Positions 31,157 to 42,918 of a stretch of 64,000 nt of DNA are shown here, one piece after another. This DNA is from Atherinomorus stipes. Its lineage: Eukaryota > Chordata > Actinopteri > Atheriniformes > Atherinidae. Where the stretch lies: NCBI GenBank assembly GCA_023101725.1, contig JALJCO010003410.1:1413001-1477000 (forward strand), given 5' to 3'. A model generated the notes under the pieces. The model was given only the letters and a program-made list of their open reading frames with translations, did not search any database and was not told the origin of the DNA. The stretch's first letter is position 1. Every line of letters begins with the position of its first letter. The position numbers and the translations under genes are program-made.

Positions 31157-31872
31157 TAGGGCTGGACAATTAATCCAATTTTGATTGTGATTTTCCCTTC
31201 TCATCATCATAAAAACACCATAATCAAAGAAAAACGATTGTTGCGTGTAGCGCCGTGTGTATGTAAATGCTTCATGCTATTTTTTGTTCATCACTGAAGC
31301 CAGGGGAATCCTGAAGTGGAGTTACAGGAAGCAAAAGAACAGGAAAGCATGTAGGCTGGGTATTCATCTTTTATTGCTATTAGGGATGGGCGATATGGAT
31401 TAAATTATGTCTCATGATAATTTCTGATTTTTATCATGATAACGATAAGTGACAATAAAAACTATCAGTCTCATCTTTTGTATTATAAATCTTTCACTGC
31501 AGTCTTGAGCGCTGAAATACTGGAAGCCACTAAACTGCATAAATTAAGTTCAAGTAGAACACCTTTACTGCAAAACTGTAAGTCTAAAATATGAGAACAA
31601 ATTTGACATTTATTCAAATTATGCAAACAGCAAAAATAACTATGAATAACTTTAAATACAACCTGATAAAATGAATTTCTAGTTTTTATCATGAGATGAC
31701 AGATTATTACTGTCGGGAATTTCTTTGATATATCGCACACGATAATATATCGCCCATCCCTAATTGCTTTTTTAATATTATTTAATATTTTAATATTACT
31801 GTTTTACTCCTTTACCTATTTCAAGTTTATTTCTGTTTTTTTTTTTTTCTTTCTAAGTTATATTTGAGGTTG
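31157..31872 (+). mobile_element. hAT-type element, second copy of the 23223 family, right-truncated
   Basis: Starts TAGGGCTGGACAATTAATCC and shares with 23223-23816 the order of internal words: CATAAAAACAC, CATGCTATTTTT, TCATCACTGAAGCCA, AATCCTGAAGTG, CTGGGTATTCAT, TTTACCTATTTCAAG. It is interrupted at 31381-31762 by another hAT element. Similarity stops near 31872 and the right terminus is missing. Confidence 0.8.
31381..31762. mobile_element. hAT-type MITE nested in another hAT element
   Basis: Starts TAGGGATGGGCGATATGG and ends ATATATCGCCCATCCCTA. The flanks ATTGCTAT (31373-31380) and ATTGCTTT (31763-31770) match at seven of eight. The host reads ATTGCTGTTTTATTTTAATA at this point in its other copy (about 23600), which confirms the insertion. 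382 bp, no transposase. Confidence 0.9.
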
Positions 31873-32879
31873 AATTTTGCTGGTTGTGATTCAGGAGAGA
31901 CAAACTAAAAAACTTCAACCACTAGTTAATGGACTTATTTACTGTCCTTTTTTTTTTTTACAATACTTGTGACCAAATCAAGTAAACAATAGAACAGAAA
32001 AACTAGTCAATTAAACATTTTAAAAGATTAACTTTTTAAATGTTTTTGTCTACAATATATATTAAAAGGCATCAATATGTGACAGTAGGTCAGGATGAGC
32101 GGAGCAGAGAACATCTCCTGCTCTGAGATCAATAACTGTAAATAATAGTCTGAGATGCTGCTGCGCGAGCACGGGGCTCACGTGAGCGCTTCTACATGGG
32201 GACGAGGCTTGCGGTAGCAGCCACGGCTCGTTGAGAAGAGTAAACGATACGCACCCTCACGTAAGTCCGCATGAGTTTCTAATAACACCAGAAAAAGTTG
32301 CAGGATTCATTATTTGTCACTTTTTTTTAAACAAAAAACTTAATAGAGCAGTCTAAGCCGTTAAGTTAGCCACACTGTAAACTATGGGTCCTCCAGGGAG
32401 ATGCTGTAGGGGAGGGGCTGCCCGCAGCAGTGCCTCTTTAAAAGGGAAGAGGCAGCTGATACTTTCAGCCACTCAGATGACCACTTTGATGGCTGCTAAG
32501 TATTGATACCCGGGATAACTGGTATCTAACTAGATACTAATTTTTTAAAATCGATTAGTGCCTGAGAATCAATTTTTTGGACAACACTAATGTGAAGGAA
32601 TGCAACGTGCGGCGCAGTGTGACAACGGGGAGAGGACAGACCTGCAGGCAGGAAAACTTCAAGACCACCCAGCAAGCTACGTGTGGAGTCCAAAGAGAGA
32701 AAAGGTAGCGGCTCTGTCGTGGCAGCTGATGATTTGCTGTAGATGCTACAAGTTGTTAGAAGTCCAGCGGTTGTTATGATCAGTCTGTAAAGATACTCAA
32801 ACCCCTCTGAACCAGGAGCCTGTCACAAATTCTGCAGGGCAATAAGCAGGCTGTTCTGTAACATATTTCACACCTGTAA
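31873..32879. other. non-coding stretch with a hAT-like remnant near 32500-32585
   Basis: TATTGATACCCGGGATAACT and AATCGATTAGTGCCTGAG resemble decayed subterminal hAT sequence. 32160-32280 is CpG-richer. No gene is supported. Confidence 0.35.
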
Positions 32880-32925
32880 GGTGCTTTAGATAAAAGCACC
32901 TGCTAAATCAGCATAATGTACCAAA
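32880..32925 (+). repeat. tail of a dispersed teleost repeat (TAAAAGCACCTGCTAAAT)
   Basis: GCTTTAGATAAAAGCACCTG followed by CTAAATCAGCATAATGTA is close to the TTGGATAAAAGCGTCTGCTAAAT tail found across teleost genomes. A short CA run follows. Confidence 0.5.
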
Positions 32926-35090
32926 CACACACACACAATTAAAATGTGTGTCTTATCTGTGATGCATGGATAAACTGTTGATACCACACAGTGAGGGACG
33001 CTGTCTGCAATGGAAAACAAGGCATGGAAGAGTCATGCTGACAATGATTGGACCATTCTTTTGAAAGAAAGAACACTTGGGACAGGACAAGTCTCAGTTC
33101 AAGGTTCATATGACGACTTTTCTACTGAATGACTGCAAAACTGATGTTCTGCTGGTCACCAGAGGCCTGTGACAGACAATGAGCCTGAAACATTAGCACT
33201 ATTTGAGATTTAGGCTTCCAAGGCGTTGGCAGGATCCTAATGTCAAATCAACTACGCCCTTTAGAGATGGCTAGCAGGGTTAGAGCTCCTCTGTAGATAT
33301 CAAGACCAGTCACTAGATAAACTTGACTAGACTCGACTCTAAAGAACAAACAGAACAAACACTCTTTACATTGCAAAAAGAAGAAAGTAGTGAGGAAAAT
33401 ATTGAGAGGCCAAAGGTACGGAAAGCTCCTCACATTAGCAGACCCTGAGCTGAAGCCATGGGCTAAGAGAAGAGGCAAGGACAACCTGGACAAGGACGAT
33501 GGCATGTGTCCACCAGCAGCTGCACGCTACTGGTAATAGACTGCTCCTTAGTAGATCCAGGAGCCGCAAGCAAACCTACCTGCAAGGTTTAATACTGCTG
33601 TTTTTACTGAGACGGTCTGTGCATGTACATAGAAAACAGGAAGTGAACATTTTGGTTTCACCTCTATCAAGTTCTTCCCAGGAATCATTTATAGTTATGA
33701 TAATCCTTTAATTACATTGCAGGGATCAATTTAAAGCCCTTTTATTATAAAAACAGGACATATCTCATTTAGCTCCTGCAGTGGTAGAATTTTAAATGCC
33801 ATCCATCTGAATCCTACTCTGCTATTGTGCTTCTCTATTCTCCTCCCGTCTGCTGTGCTTACACAGCGGAGGCTCGGAGGAGCTGCAAATGCTCCTCACA
33901 ATGTAGATGACATGATAAAAAGTGAAAGAGGTGCAGAATGAATGAGGAAGAGGAGGAAAAAGAATGAAGGGACAGATGGAAGGAGAAGCGAAAAGGCCAG
34001 GGAGGGAGGATGAGCCATGTCTCTCTTGTCTTGACATTTCTCTCGGTCTCCCCTGAGAATGAATACCCTGATATAAATGTTCCAGACTGATGATGAAGTG
34101 GGATGGGAGGAAGAGGAGCACTTGTTTGATGTGCATTAGTTATTACGGGCTTGGCGCATAATTTGGTTTCAGGTTGATGTAATTAAAGGGTTCAGGCCTC
34201 AGCAGTTTTCTCTGGACTAATTTGTTTAGGAAGCACTGAATCCTCACAGGCTGCTGGTGACGATGGCTCCACAGTGACTCTGCTGCAGCTGTTGCTGGTG
34301 GTCATGGCAACAGGAGTCCCCACAGGTGTCCATATTGATATCTTAGTCGAACTAGCTGCTCCCCCAGTGAGCTGCTTTATATTCAGCACTTTGCACCAGG
34401 TGCTGTTTATTCACATGGTGGAGAAGATGTTCAATTGCTGAATTCTCCAAGATATAAAGACACATCCAGAGAGCACAAAAAAAGCTTTTTACAGCTGGTG
34501 TTTTCCAGGTGTGAGTAGGGATGCATTCAGGTTAAATTACCACTGTGTATATGAAGAATGGAGCTGACCTTTACCTCCTGTGGTCCACAGGAACCTCCAA
34601 CTATGTGGAAATCAGACAGGGGAAGACCATACTGAATTATTTCTATTCTCTTTAACTTAAAGTTTGTGATGTTGCATTAATCACCATGATGACAAAAACT
34701 CTGTCCCCACATAGCTGGTAAAGTAAGCTTTCCCACAGTTTTGGGATTTTTGTGTATTTGTGAGCTCGTCTGCTATTTCTAAAACAACTATTTTCCTTAG
34801 TTGAATCACAACTAAACTTTTTTCATTCATGAATTCCCCCAAATATTAAGTCCATTATTGGGTCTTCATGGCAACCCAGATCTCTCTGATTGAAGAGGCT
34901 TCCCTCAGCCCTTCCTCCTATTCACTCTGCAAGTGGAGAGATGGGGAATATGGATTAAACGGTGTAGAAGACCTCACTCGCAGCTGAATCCAGCTGAACA
35001 AAACTAGTGTTCCAAGGTAACATGCTTACGCCAACTAGCACACACTTTAGCAACAAAGCAGTTGTAGAATATTAATTACAAGTTACTAAT
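32926..35090. other. non-coding stretch, nothing recognised
   Basis: No repeat termini. The 104-codon minus-strand frame at 33822-34136 has no domain. The stretch at 34190-34390 is not repeat-like and may be single-copy. Confidence 0.5.
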
Positions 35091-37103
35091 GTGTTCACAT
35101 GGAGTAAGGTAGCTGGAAGCACTTATATAACCAGATACACACCAGTAAGTGATGGTTACCAAACAGAGTCACGTGTAACACAGCCCTCTCTCTTAGCATG
35201 TTTTGAATGGATGGCAGATGCCAGAGATTCCCAGTCCAGTAGCCGCTAACCCGATCAGATTCAATGTATTGATCAAACCCAGGAAGTGAGAACAATATCC
35301 TGGTGCACTATAACCCAAAGGGAAAACATTTAGCCATAGACTTAAACATCTCAGATACCGAGAACTTTTGGGAATCATACATGACAGTTGCCTTAAAATA
35401 AAACAATATGTTGAGTTACTCTGCAATGCAAGAACGTTGTTCTTTTAAATGTTTTTTCTGTAAGAATCATCAAAATGTGGGGTTGCCGAGTCTTTCAATA
35501 TAAACAGTGAGCCTTCGCCCCAATTTCAATATCTTCTTCGTCAACATTATTCTGCCAAGAAATGATGTTGTGAATATATTTCTCAAATATGTATTGCAGT
35601 CCTTTCTGTCTAATTCCCTCTGATATTTCCAAACTATTACTCTAGAAATTTAATACAATTTTCTTCAGAAAATCTTACTGAAATCACTGAGCAATCCATG
35701 TTTATGCTGGCAGAAATTAACTGGAAAAGAAAGCTTGCCAGACGTAGCATGAGGATGGGACTTAGCGAAGGGTCAACTACCAAAAATACATCCTCATCAG
35801 GTGGACCAGTATGGACTGCAACTACTCTGTGCACCCTCAATACTGTATATCTGAACTGATCTTATCTAGTCACAGAGATCAGGTCTAGCCACAGATGTAT
35901 CTAATAGAAACTTGCAGGATTTCCTTGTGCAAACGTTTCTCCGAAGTTCCCTCTTTTGTGAAGTTAAAGGCTAGGGATGAAAAACAAAGTCCATTTCTGG
36001 TTTAGAGTGACAACTTCTTCATTCTTACAAGGCAATTTTAGGTCATTTTAGGAGAAGTATCATACTTTGAAGGTGCCCTTTGAAATTGCTGCCAATACAT
36101 CTTTTATAATTTAACCATTTTGCAGCGTAAAATCTGACAGATCTGCTGTCCCAGACTGCAGCTTTTGGGATTGGTTTTTCTCTGTGAGGTGTTAGATAAG
36201 AAGGAAAGCTTTATCTGCATCCAGAGGCCAAACCTCGGCGGGCTGAAGACTGATCCTGCAGCTCTGCTTCCTCCCAAATGGCTGGTGATAATCTGTGCAC
36301 TCCTTGGGTGGCCTGAGTGAAAGTGAGAACTGGCTGTTGGATCAAACAAACCACGTCCTTGCTTCCCTCCTCACCTCTCTTGGAAAATGAATGTTTTTCA
36401 GCTTTGATGCTAAAAAAAAAAAAGAGAAAAAAAAAACATTGCAGGTAGGAAACGGTGGATAAACTGGGGCAGGCAGAGTTTTCATTTTGCAAGCTGCTGG
36501 TTTGAGAATCACTGAAATCTGTAAGTGCTATTGATTATTTTCTTGGCTTTTTTAGGTGCATCTGTGGATGCAGTTAAACCAGCATGTCATCTGTACTGGC
36601 TTTTAAAAGCTTTTCAATTAAATATTGGTCCAAGAAGGTACAAAGACAAACAGATATGGTCAAATTTGTCCGTTTGTCCTAATGTACTGTAGATGGTGGA
36701 ATCTTATAACTCTTTAGACTCCTAATTTTAAAGAGACATTTTTCTGAAACATTATTTTTTGATGTAATTTGTAGCAATTGGGAGCCTCTGCCCATCTTTA
36801 CATATGAGATGCTCCGCCTCTCTGAAATCTTCCTTTTGACATTATATCACATCACTACCATAAAGTTCAGCATAACAGGTTTTCCTAATATCATCCTACT
36901 TTTGTTTTAAGAATTTACAGACTGCAAATTAGTTGATTCAGCACCAGACACCTCTCCACTAGAGGTCCTGCTGGTCCAGACCACACTGTAGTCAGGGATT
37001 ATTATGATAGACTAAAAGCTTCTCCAGACACATAGGTGGGGCTGTAGTTGCTGCCGAAAACTGTACAAATGCTCTGTACTGTAAAAATATTATAGAGATT
37101 AGT
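35091..37103. other. non-coding stretch, possibly decayed retroelement at 35090-35860
   Basis: Several 65-77-codon frames overlap on the minus strand in 35095-35840, but none shows a motif I can name. Nothing clear in 35860-37103 except short A-runs at 36410-36440. Confidence 0.35.
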
Positions 37104-37185
37104 TAGGGATGGGCGATATTGCCAAAATAACAAACAAACAAAACAAACAAACAAAGAAACAATATCAAAATATATTTTTTAAAAA
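37104..37185 (+). mobile_element. hAT-like left end, truncated
   Basis: TAGGGATGGGCGATATTGCC is the terminus also seen at 31381. It is followed by a (CAAA)n-like run and ends abruptly where LINE sequence starts at about 37190. Confidence 0.55.
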
Positions 37186-37189
37186 GTGT

Positions 37190-37395
37190 CTTGGATCATT
37201 CTCCGCAGAGAGGATGCCGGTACATCCTGAAAAGCTTAAAAGAAATCTAGTCCAAACCCATCTAGACTCGGCGTCTTACTAGTGTGGAATGATTTAATGG
37301 CATCTTTTAACTCAGACAATGTCAATTCAGGGTCCAAATTCTTCATGTGTATCTAAGCTTGGAAAGTAAAGCATATCTAAAAATGGTCACAATTG
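37190..37395 (-). pseudogene. L1-type LINE ORF2 fragment, reverse transcriptase start
   Basis: Reading leftward from 37346, the peptide MKNLDPELTLSELKDAIKSF is followed by HTSKTPSLDGFGLDFF. The pattern ELT-x-SEL-x-x-AIKSF ... SKTP-x-LDGFG is the conserved entry to the L1-clade reverse transcriptase domain (usually K-x-PG-x-DGF; here serine replaces the glycine). A stop codon at 37236-37238 interrupts it. Upstream (37350-37395) the peptide LDMLYFPSLDT lies in another frame, so a frameshift is present too. Only about 65 of the usual 1,200 or more residues remain. This is a dead remnant on the minus strand. Confidence 0.75.
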
Positions 37396-38679
37396 GAAAA
37401 AAGAAAATGGCTGTAACTGTTGAGGAGTCTGTGGTCTTGTGTATTTCCTCTCTTTTTAACAGCTCAGTGCAACTCTTCTGTCTCTGTGTTTCATCTTAGT
37501 CAAGCCGCTTCAAGTTTTTTGGGCACCTTGTTTCTCAGCTGTCGGCTTTTCTGCTGGCGTGTTGACTGAAACATGCCAAGCAGCTGATTTATGACCTCGT
37601 TAGCTCTAGCATCTGCTTCCATGTCAGGAGTTCTTTTCTTTCCTTGCACAGATGATTCGCAGCATTTCATCTGACATCATCCCTGTAAAACAGCTTATTT
37701 TCTTGCAGCTGGAGGCTCTTTCCTCATTTGCTGAGTTTGCGTTGTGCTCTTCATTGAATGTGTTTGGTCTTTCACTGCTATCTCATCGGGTGTCACTGGC
37801 ATTGATTAACTCAGCAGGCACCATCAGAGCTTGTTATCCTGTCAATTTTCTCACCCACTGCCGAAGTCATTAACATCAGGTTACTGTGCAAAAAAACCAC
37901 AGCAGGTGTTACTGTTGCTCATTTTGCTCACCGCACCTGTGCTGCTGTCAGAGAACAGAGTGCGATGTGGAAGTGTGATTGAAAGATGCTGCAAAACCTA
38001 AATGCTGTCAGGTCTGTGTTCTGTTTGGTGCAGCTGTTTAAAATTGCAGTCTCACTTTTAAATGGCTATAATTGGTAGTTAGTAAATCTCGTAAGGGTAC
38101 TTAACTGATCAGCTACTAATGTTTGGGTTGCCAGGTTGTCAAATATCTGTCTTCTTTTAACCTACTAATAGATTATTAGGCCAATAACCTTTTGGAAATG
38201 AGTGAAAGTTACAGCTGCAGGCTTGTTTTGTTTTATTGTTAAAGCATTTAAACTTGGATTATTAAGAGATGTTGATAGAATATTTGTATATGGTATATTC
38301 GGGGTGTCACTATTCAAAGAAAGGATCTAGGATCACCCCTCTTCTCCCCCAGGTTTACATACATTAGCGAGGTGTGCAAAGAGGTAAAAGCACATGATGA
38401 GACAGCACATTGTAGCCGACACCACTAAGGTTCTACGGTACCAAGTCGGCATCAGGGTTACTGTTATACTGTCAGTACCTGCATTTTCATGGTGGTGGAG
38501 GTACCGGACATATGAGTGGTGTTCATCCGCCAAGTGAAACAGTTCAGTGAAGATGACTAATCAGAGTGCTGCAGGACCAGCTGCTCAGCCTCATCCTGTT
38601 GAAAAATTTAGAAAAATCTTATTTAATTTTTTTTGTTGAATGCTTTTATAACTGTATTTACATACTGTTGCTGGACCCA
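37396..38679. other. non-coding stretch, nothing recognised
   Basis: Frames of 66-73 codons only. 37500-37900 is not repeat-like and could be single-copy. No exon boundaries are convincing. Confidence 0.5.
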
Positions 38680-39700
38680 ACGAGAAAAAAGAAGGTACAG
38701 AAAAGAAACAATAAGTGGTGAACCCAAAAACTATAAAGAGAGAAGAGAAAAAGAGAAGAAAAAGTTACACTAAAACAGCCAACTGTTGCATCTGTACAGA
38801 AACACATCAAAGAACATTCCAGGGTCTTTGTTGGAAAAAAAAGAAGCTAGTAATCCCATGCAGGAGGACCTAGAGGTGACCAACAAGCTAAGAACAACTT
38901 GAATCATAACAGCTACCAGAGTATAAGTTTGCACGTACACACACAAAACTACACAAAAAAGAAAAACCTAGGTAGAAGTAGCTATCAGTACACACCCAAC
39001 AGAAAGCACAGCAACAGTATCAGCATGCAGAGCATGAGGAATAAAAAGTGCTCTATGTTGAGTGTGGTCAAACAGATGAGACCTCATCTCTGCAAGGGCT
39101 GGAGGAGGCCTGCAGGGCCCTAGATCCAGGCCACCAGCAGGAACCCCAAGGCCCGAACTCCAAGTACTGCTCCACAGAGACGGACATGCATCCACCCAGA
39201 GGGTGGTAGAGGAAAACCCCAGCCAAAGCCCCCCACGGCCACAGGGCACAGGTCCCAGCGGGCCAAGACGAGCAACCATCGATCCCGCCAAGCGCTGGTC
39301 ACCTAAGCCGGGCACAACATGGAGCCCAGGGCCCCCATGAGCCTGGTGGCAGCCCCCCTGACCCAGACAGAAGGTCAACCAACACCCAGGAGGACTGGGT
39401 CCCCCAGACGGCAACCCCAATGCCATCGCCGCACACACCTCACTCCCACGTACACACTCCTCCCTCCATACAGAACCCGAAAAACTCCCACAAACACCCC
39501 CCTTCGTGCGGGTCCACTTGCTACCATCCGCCACACACACCTTCACACTCCCCTAGCTCACACCACCACACAGTCCTCCTGCTACACACACTTCACCCCT
39601 CCCACACAGTCCTCTCTCCCATCCCTCCCCCACACACGCTTTCACAAACACCACACTAGCACATAATTTATGGTTTTACTTCATTTTACACATCAGGGGG
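38680..39700. repeat. repeat-like region: A-rich leader, GC-rich core, CA/CCCT-rich tail
   Basis: An A-rich part (38680-38970) is followed by a GC-rich core (39060-39430) and then ACAC/CCTCCC-rich sequence (39430-39660). This resembles the GC-rich leader of a teleost LINE. The open frames here (192 codons minus, 115 codons plus) overlap each other on both strands, are glycine/tryptophan- or proline/threonine-rich, and reflect composition. I have seen similar spurious proteins predicted from this repeat in fish, but cannot name the family. Confidence 0.45.
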
Positions 39701-40330
39701 CCCTGATGGAGGGTAACTCATGCACTTTATGAAAAATGGTTTGGCCACAATGACATGTGGGCAACTTTGGTCTCCATATCAAAGTTGGTCAACTTCAGAC
39801 CCAAAATGAAAAACAACATCAAGTGAAAGATCTTCTCAGCACTTTTTTTTTAAATTGCATTAGTTGCAGTTTGGTTTCTAATGAATTACTCTGCTTAGTC
39901 AGTGTCTCAGTATGAGGGAGGAAGTGTTCCATTAGATTCAGGTTATTCCTTCATACAGAATCTCCATATATCCTAACCTCTGCAGGCTGAAGGACAGCGT
40001 GTCCTCTTCATCTGTGCTCCGGTGTAGATTTTTCCGGCTGCCTTGTCAGCACTGCAGTAACAGCTCTCACTGTCAGCTGCCGGTCTGAAGGCTATGTACA
40101 AACCAATTGTTTCCACAAGCTGCCCCTCGACTGCGCTGACGACACACAGACGGGGAATACTGCAAAGCAGAAACAATTCCACTTGAGGTTCCTTGAAAGC
40201 ATGTGAGCATATGTAGCTGTTCGCATGTTTAGCCTCAGGAGACACTGCTGAAGGTCAGGGGTGTCCGCTGTGTTTGTGCAGCGTGGATGTGGTTTTGACA
40301 TTTGTCTCTTTTTGTAGCTCCTCAACATCT
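39701..40330. other. non-coding stretch, nothing recognised
   Basis: Minus-strand frames of 90-112 codons have no domain, and one contains the TG repeat itself. Confidence 0.5.
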
Positions 40331-40337
40331 GTGTTGT

Positions 40338-40370
<33 letters not shown>
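40331..40370. repeat. (TG)n microsatellite
   Basis: TG dinucleotides, pure from about 40343 to 40369. Confidence 0.95.
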
Positions 40371-40374
<4 letters not shown>

Positions 40375-40604
40375 TTCAAAGAGAGGGATGATGCTACAGG
40401 TAGAATGGTAATGGAGAGGGATGTCATCACAGGCTTGTCAGTGACAGCATCTCAGTCATGTCTGGGCAGGTGAGAAAGAGATAATCAACTCTCTTTTTGT
40501 TTTACATGGATTTTATGTCAGTATGGATGGCTGCAAGTGCTCTTTACAGCAGCTCAACCAACATCCATTTAGTAACTTAAAGCAACCTTTTTGTAGAAAT
40601 GTCA

Positions 40605-40631
40605 AAATAATAATAATAATAATAATAATAT
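40605..40631. repeat. (AAT)n microsatellite
   Basis: About nine AAT units. Confidence 0.95.
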
Positions 40632-40930
40632 TAATAAAATCTCAATCACAATTCTTCACTGTTTTCCCAATTTTATACAGTATGATAAGAAACCTTTACT
40701 TTTTCAAGAAAGGGGCTAAATAAATGTTATCCTGAACTCCACAGAATGATAGGATGTAATTTCATTGTTTTGCTTAGTCATTTGTTAAATTAATCAACTT
40801 TCCCTGTAATAAATATGATGTGAGATTGCAGACTTAAAGAGTCATGATTAGGCACATAATTCCCTATTATTGTACAATCAAATAACTGTGTTACCTTCAG
40901 TAGTTTAAAAAATTTAGTATACATAATAAA

Positions 40931-41209
40931 TAGGGGTGCAACAATACAAAATATTCACGATTCGGCTTTGTTCAATACTTTAGTGTCACAGTTCAATATT
41001 TTTTCGATACAAAAAAATATTTTATGCCTATTCTTAAACATCATGCTTTTTTTCTTAATTTTCTTAGATGACGGTCATACTTAAGACGAAGACCAAAGTA
41101 GCTCCAAACACCAGATCTGAAGTTGATAAAATAAATGAAAAAGTCTGTATTGTTCCATACACGATACATTGAACAGTTCAATACGAATACATGTATTGTT
41201 GCACCCCTA
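40931..41209. mobile_element. hAT-type MITE with perfect 8-bp target duplication
   Basis: The 279-bp element starts TAGGGGTGCAACAATAC and ends GTATTGTTGCACCCCTA. ATAATAAA flanks it exactly on both sides (40923-40930 and 41210-41217). The interior repeats TTCAATA/CGATAC words. It is non-coding. The perfect duplication points to a fairly recent insertion. Confidence 0.93.
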
Positions 41210-41269
41210 ATAATAAACATCCTATAGAAATATGACATCACTCCATGTCTGTATCTGACGCCTTAAAAA

Positions 41270-41530
41270 TTCACTGCTGTCCCTTTAAGATGCCTCCTGC
41301 TGTTTCTGACACGCCCACTCCACTCATCACAACACACTCATGCTCTGGTGGGGCGGAGCTCAGCAGGGGAGGGGGAGGAGCTTTGTGGTATCGGAGGTGC
41401 TATGTTCTGGCGGCCATGTTGGTTTCCACAGGAGATTCAGGGATTTTTCAAATACAGTCAATGAGTCAAAGTAACCTCTGGGGCATGTTTTATGGGGAGG
41501 GAATGACATGATAACATAATAAAAAGCTCA
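41270..41530. mobile_element. possible TTAA-type element remnant
   Basis: CTGTCCCTTTAAGATGCC, then a GC-rich part (GGGGCGGAGCTCAGCAGGGG) and CATGTTTTATGGGGAGGG, resembles inner parts of a teleost repeat I recall. The termini are not defined. The 88-codon frame is not a gene. Confidence 0.35.
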
Positions 41531-42015
41531 AACTAGTCAATTTTGGATGTTACCCCTCCATTTCTGGTGATTTTATTTTTTTTGTGTGTGTTAATTTCAA
41601 ATGAAAATGCTTCTAGGGCTAAAACTGTTTCTTTATGAGGTAAAAATATCACCAATAGCTGCCAATAAAACTGTCAAACTATTTTTACGTCTTTTATTGA
41701 ATTAATTTTAGTTTATCTTATTTGTGTTGTCAGTTCACAACAGTCACCTCAAAGTTCACTGTAGTTATGATACACATTAGTCCAATTTATAATCAGCGTT
41801 AAAGAAAGAAAAAAAAATATACAGCCCAAATATAGAAGAATTGTCCTGCCAAGGAAACCATTTGATTGCATCAAATCGCTAGTATGATTCAGTTTCTAAT
41901 TTCTTATTTACTAAACAGGTCTGAATGGAGAGAAAAAGAGGCAGGTGCTCAGTGCCCAGCAGTCTAAAGCAGCATAACTACAGTAAAGAATCAGTCTGCA
42001 TGCTTTTTAAAACAG
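41531..42015. other. non-coding stretch, nothing recognised
   Basis: AT-rich, no repeat ends or frames. Confidence 0.5.
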
Positions 42016-42092
42016 ACATTCATAAGCCTAATTTTAAATCCAAACTAGAAGCCGGTTCTTTGAAAGAAGGCTCTGATTATTTCACTGTAAAT
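42016..42092 (+). repeat. 77-bp direct repeat, copy 1
   Basis: Identical over all 77 bases to 42754-42830. It runs from ACATTCATAAGCCTAATT to TTTCACTGTAAAT. The two copies are 738 bp apart. Full identity in non-coding DNA means the duplication is recent. Confidence 0.95.
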
Positions 42093-42682
42093 TAAATATT
42101 TATGGAATTTTGAGCACACTACAGCATGTTAACTACTGCACATATTGATGGATATTTGCTACATGTTCTGACATACGGAACAGCCTACCACTCCTCACTA
42201 CTTTTTATTTTATTTCCAAGCAGCCATAATTTCTTTTTTGAATATTTCAAAAAGGTCTTGAGCAAAAGTTTGTTCAGTTCTTACATCCTTAGTATTGCTG
42301 TACTACCACAACACAATTTTGACTGGGTTTGCTGTGTTTAATTGAAATCATTTAGTACTCTGAGGTTATTTATGAAAACCTTTACAATATTTTTAAACGT
42401 TTTTATTGAATTATTCATGCATGACAGTGTTCATAACTGCCTCACAGTATTCTTTGTCTCACGATGGAATAGACTACAATAGGTTGCCTGTTCATTCTGG
42501 AAATAGATGAATAAAAGTAGTTTGAGATGCAATAAATGCAAACTATTTTGTTCTTTTAAAACGATTCTAAAAAGATTCTTCATTATTGATAGCAGGGATC
42601 TTGTATTTTGTGGCTTGCCCATTTGCACGTCACGCCCCAACTTCTGGTCTCAATTAGTTATGTTTGCAACACTATGAAAATG
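42093..42682. other. AT-rich spacer between the direct repeats
   Basis: No recognised element and no coding frame with a domain. Confidence 0.45.
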
Positions 42683-42737
42683 ACTGTGGACCCCTGAGCA
42701 AGGTCCTTAACCTCCACCAACTGCTCCCCGGGCGCTT
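42683..42737 (+). mobile_element. SINE fragment (body only)
   Basis: ACTGTGGACCCCTGAGCAAG then AACTGCTCCCCGGGCGC matches the minus-strand body of the SINE at 55451-55625. Both ends are missing. It lies just before copy 2 of the 77-bp repeat. Confidence 0.7.
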
Positions 42738-42753
42738 TAAGATTCTGGGTTCT

Positions 42754-42830
42754 ACATTCATAAGCCTAATTTTAAATCCAAACTAGAAGCCGGTTCTTTG
42801 AAAGAAGGCTCTGATTATTTCACTGTAAAT
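42754..42830 (+). repeat. 77-bp direct repeat, copy 2
   Basis: Identical to 42016-42092. After it the sequence differs from copy 1: here it enters a perfect hairpin, whereas copy 1 continues TAAATATTTATGG. Confidence 0.95.
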
Positions 42831-42918
42831 GATCTGAATCAGTGAACAAATGTTAAAGCCAGAATTCAAACTTCATGAGGAACCTTTTTTAACATTTGTT
42901 CACTGATTCAGATCATTT
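42827..42918. repeat. perfect 31-bp inverted repeat (hairpin)
   Basis: Arms 42827-42857 and 42888-42918 are exact reverse complements around a 30-base loop. The arm starts within the last four bases of the 77-bp repeat and reads AAATGATCTGAATCAGTGAA onward. Confidence 0.95.

Noticed and set aside
35637..35840. Minus-strand 67-codon frame as a retroelement protein
   Set aside because: No motif can be named; the frame is short and neighbours equally short frames.
38968..39666. Long open frames (192 codons minus, 115 codons plus) as genes
   Set aside because: They overlap on both strands, are driven by GC-rich or CA/CCCT-rich composition, and lie in repeat-like sequence.
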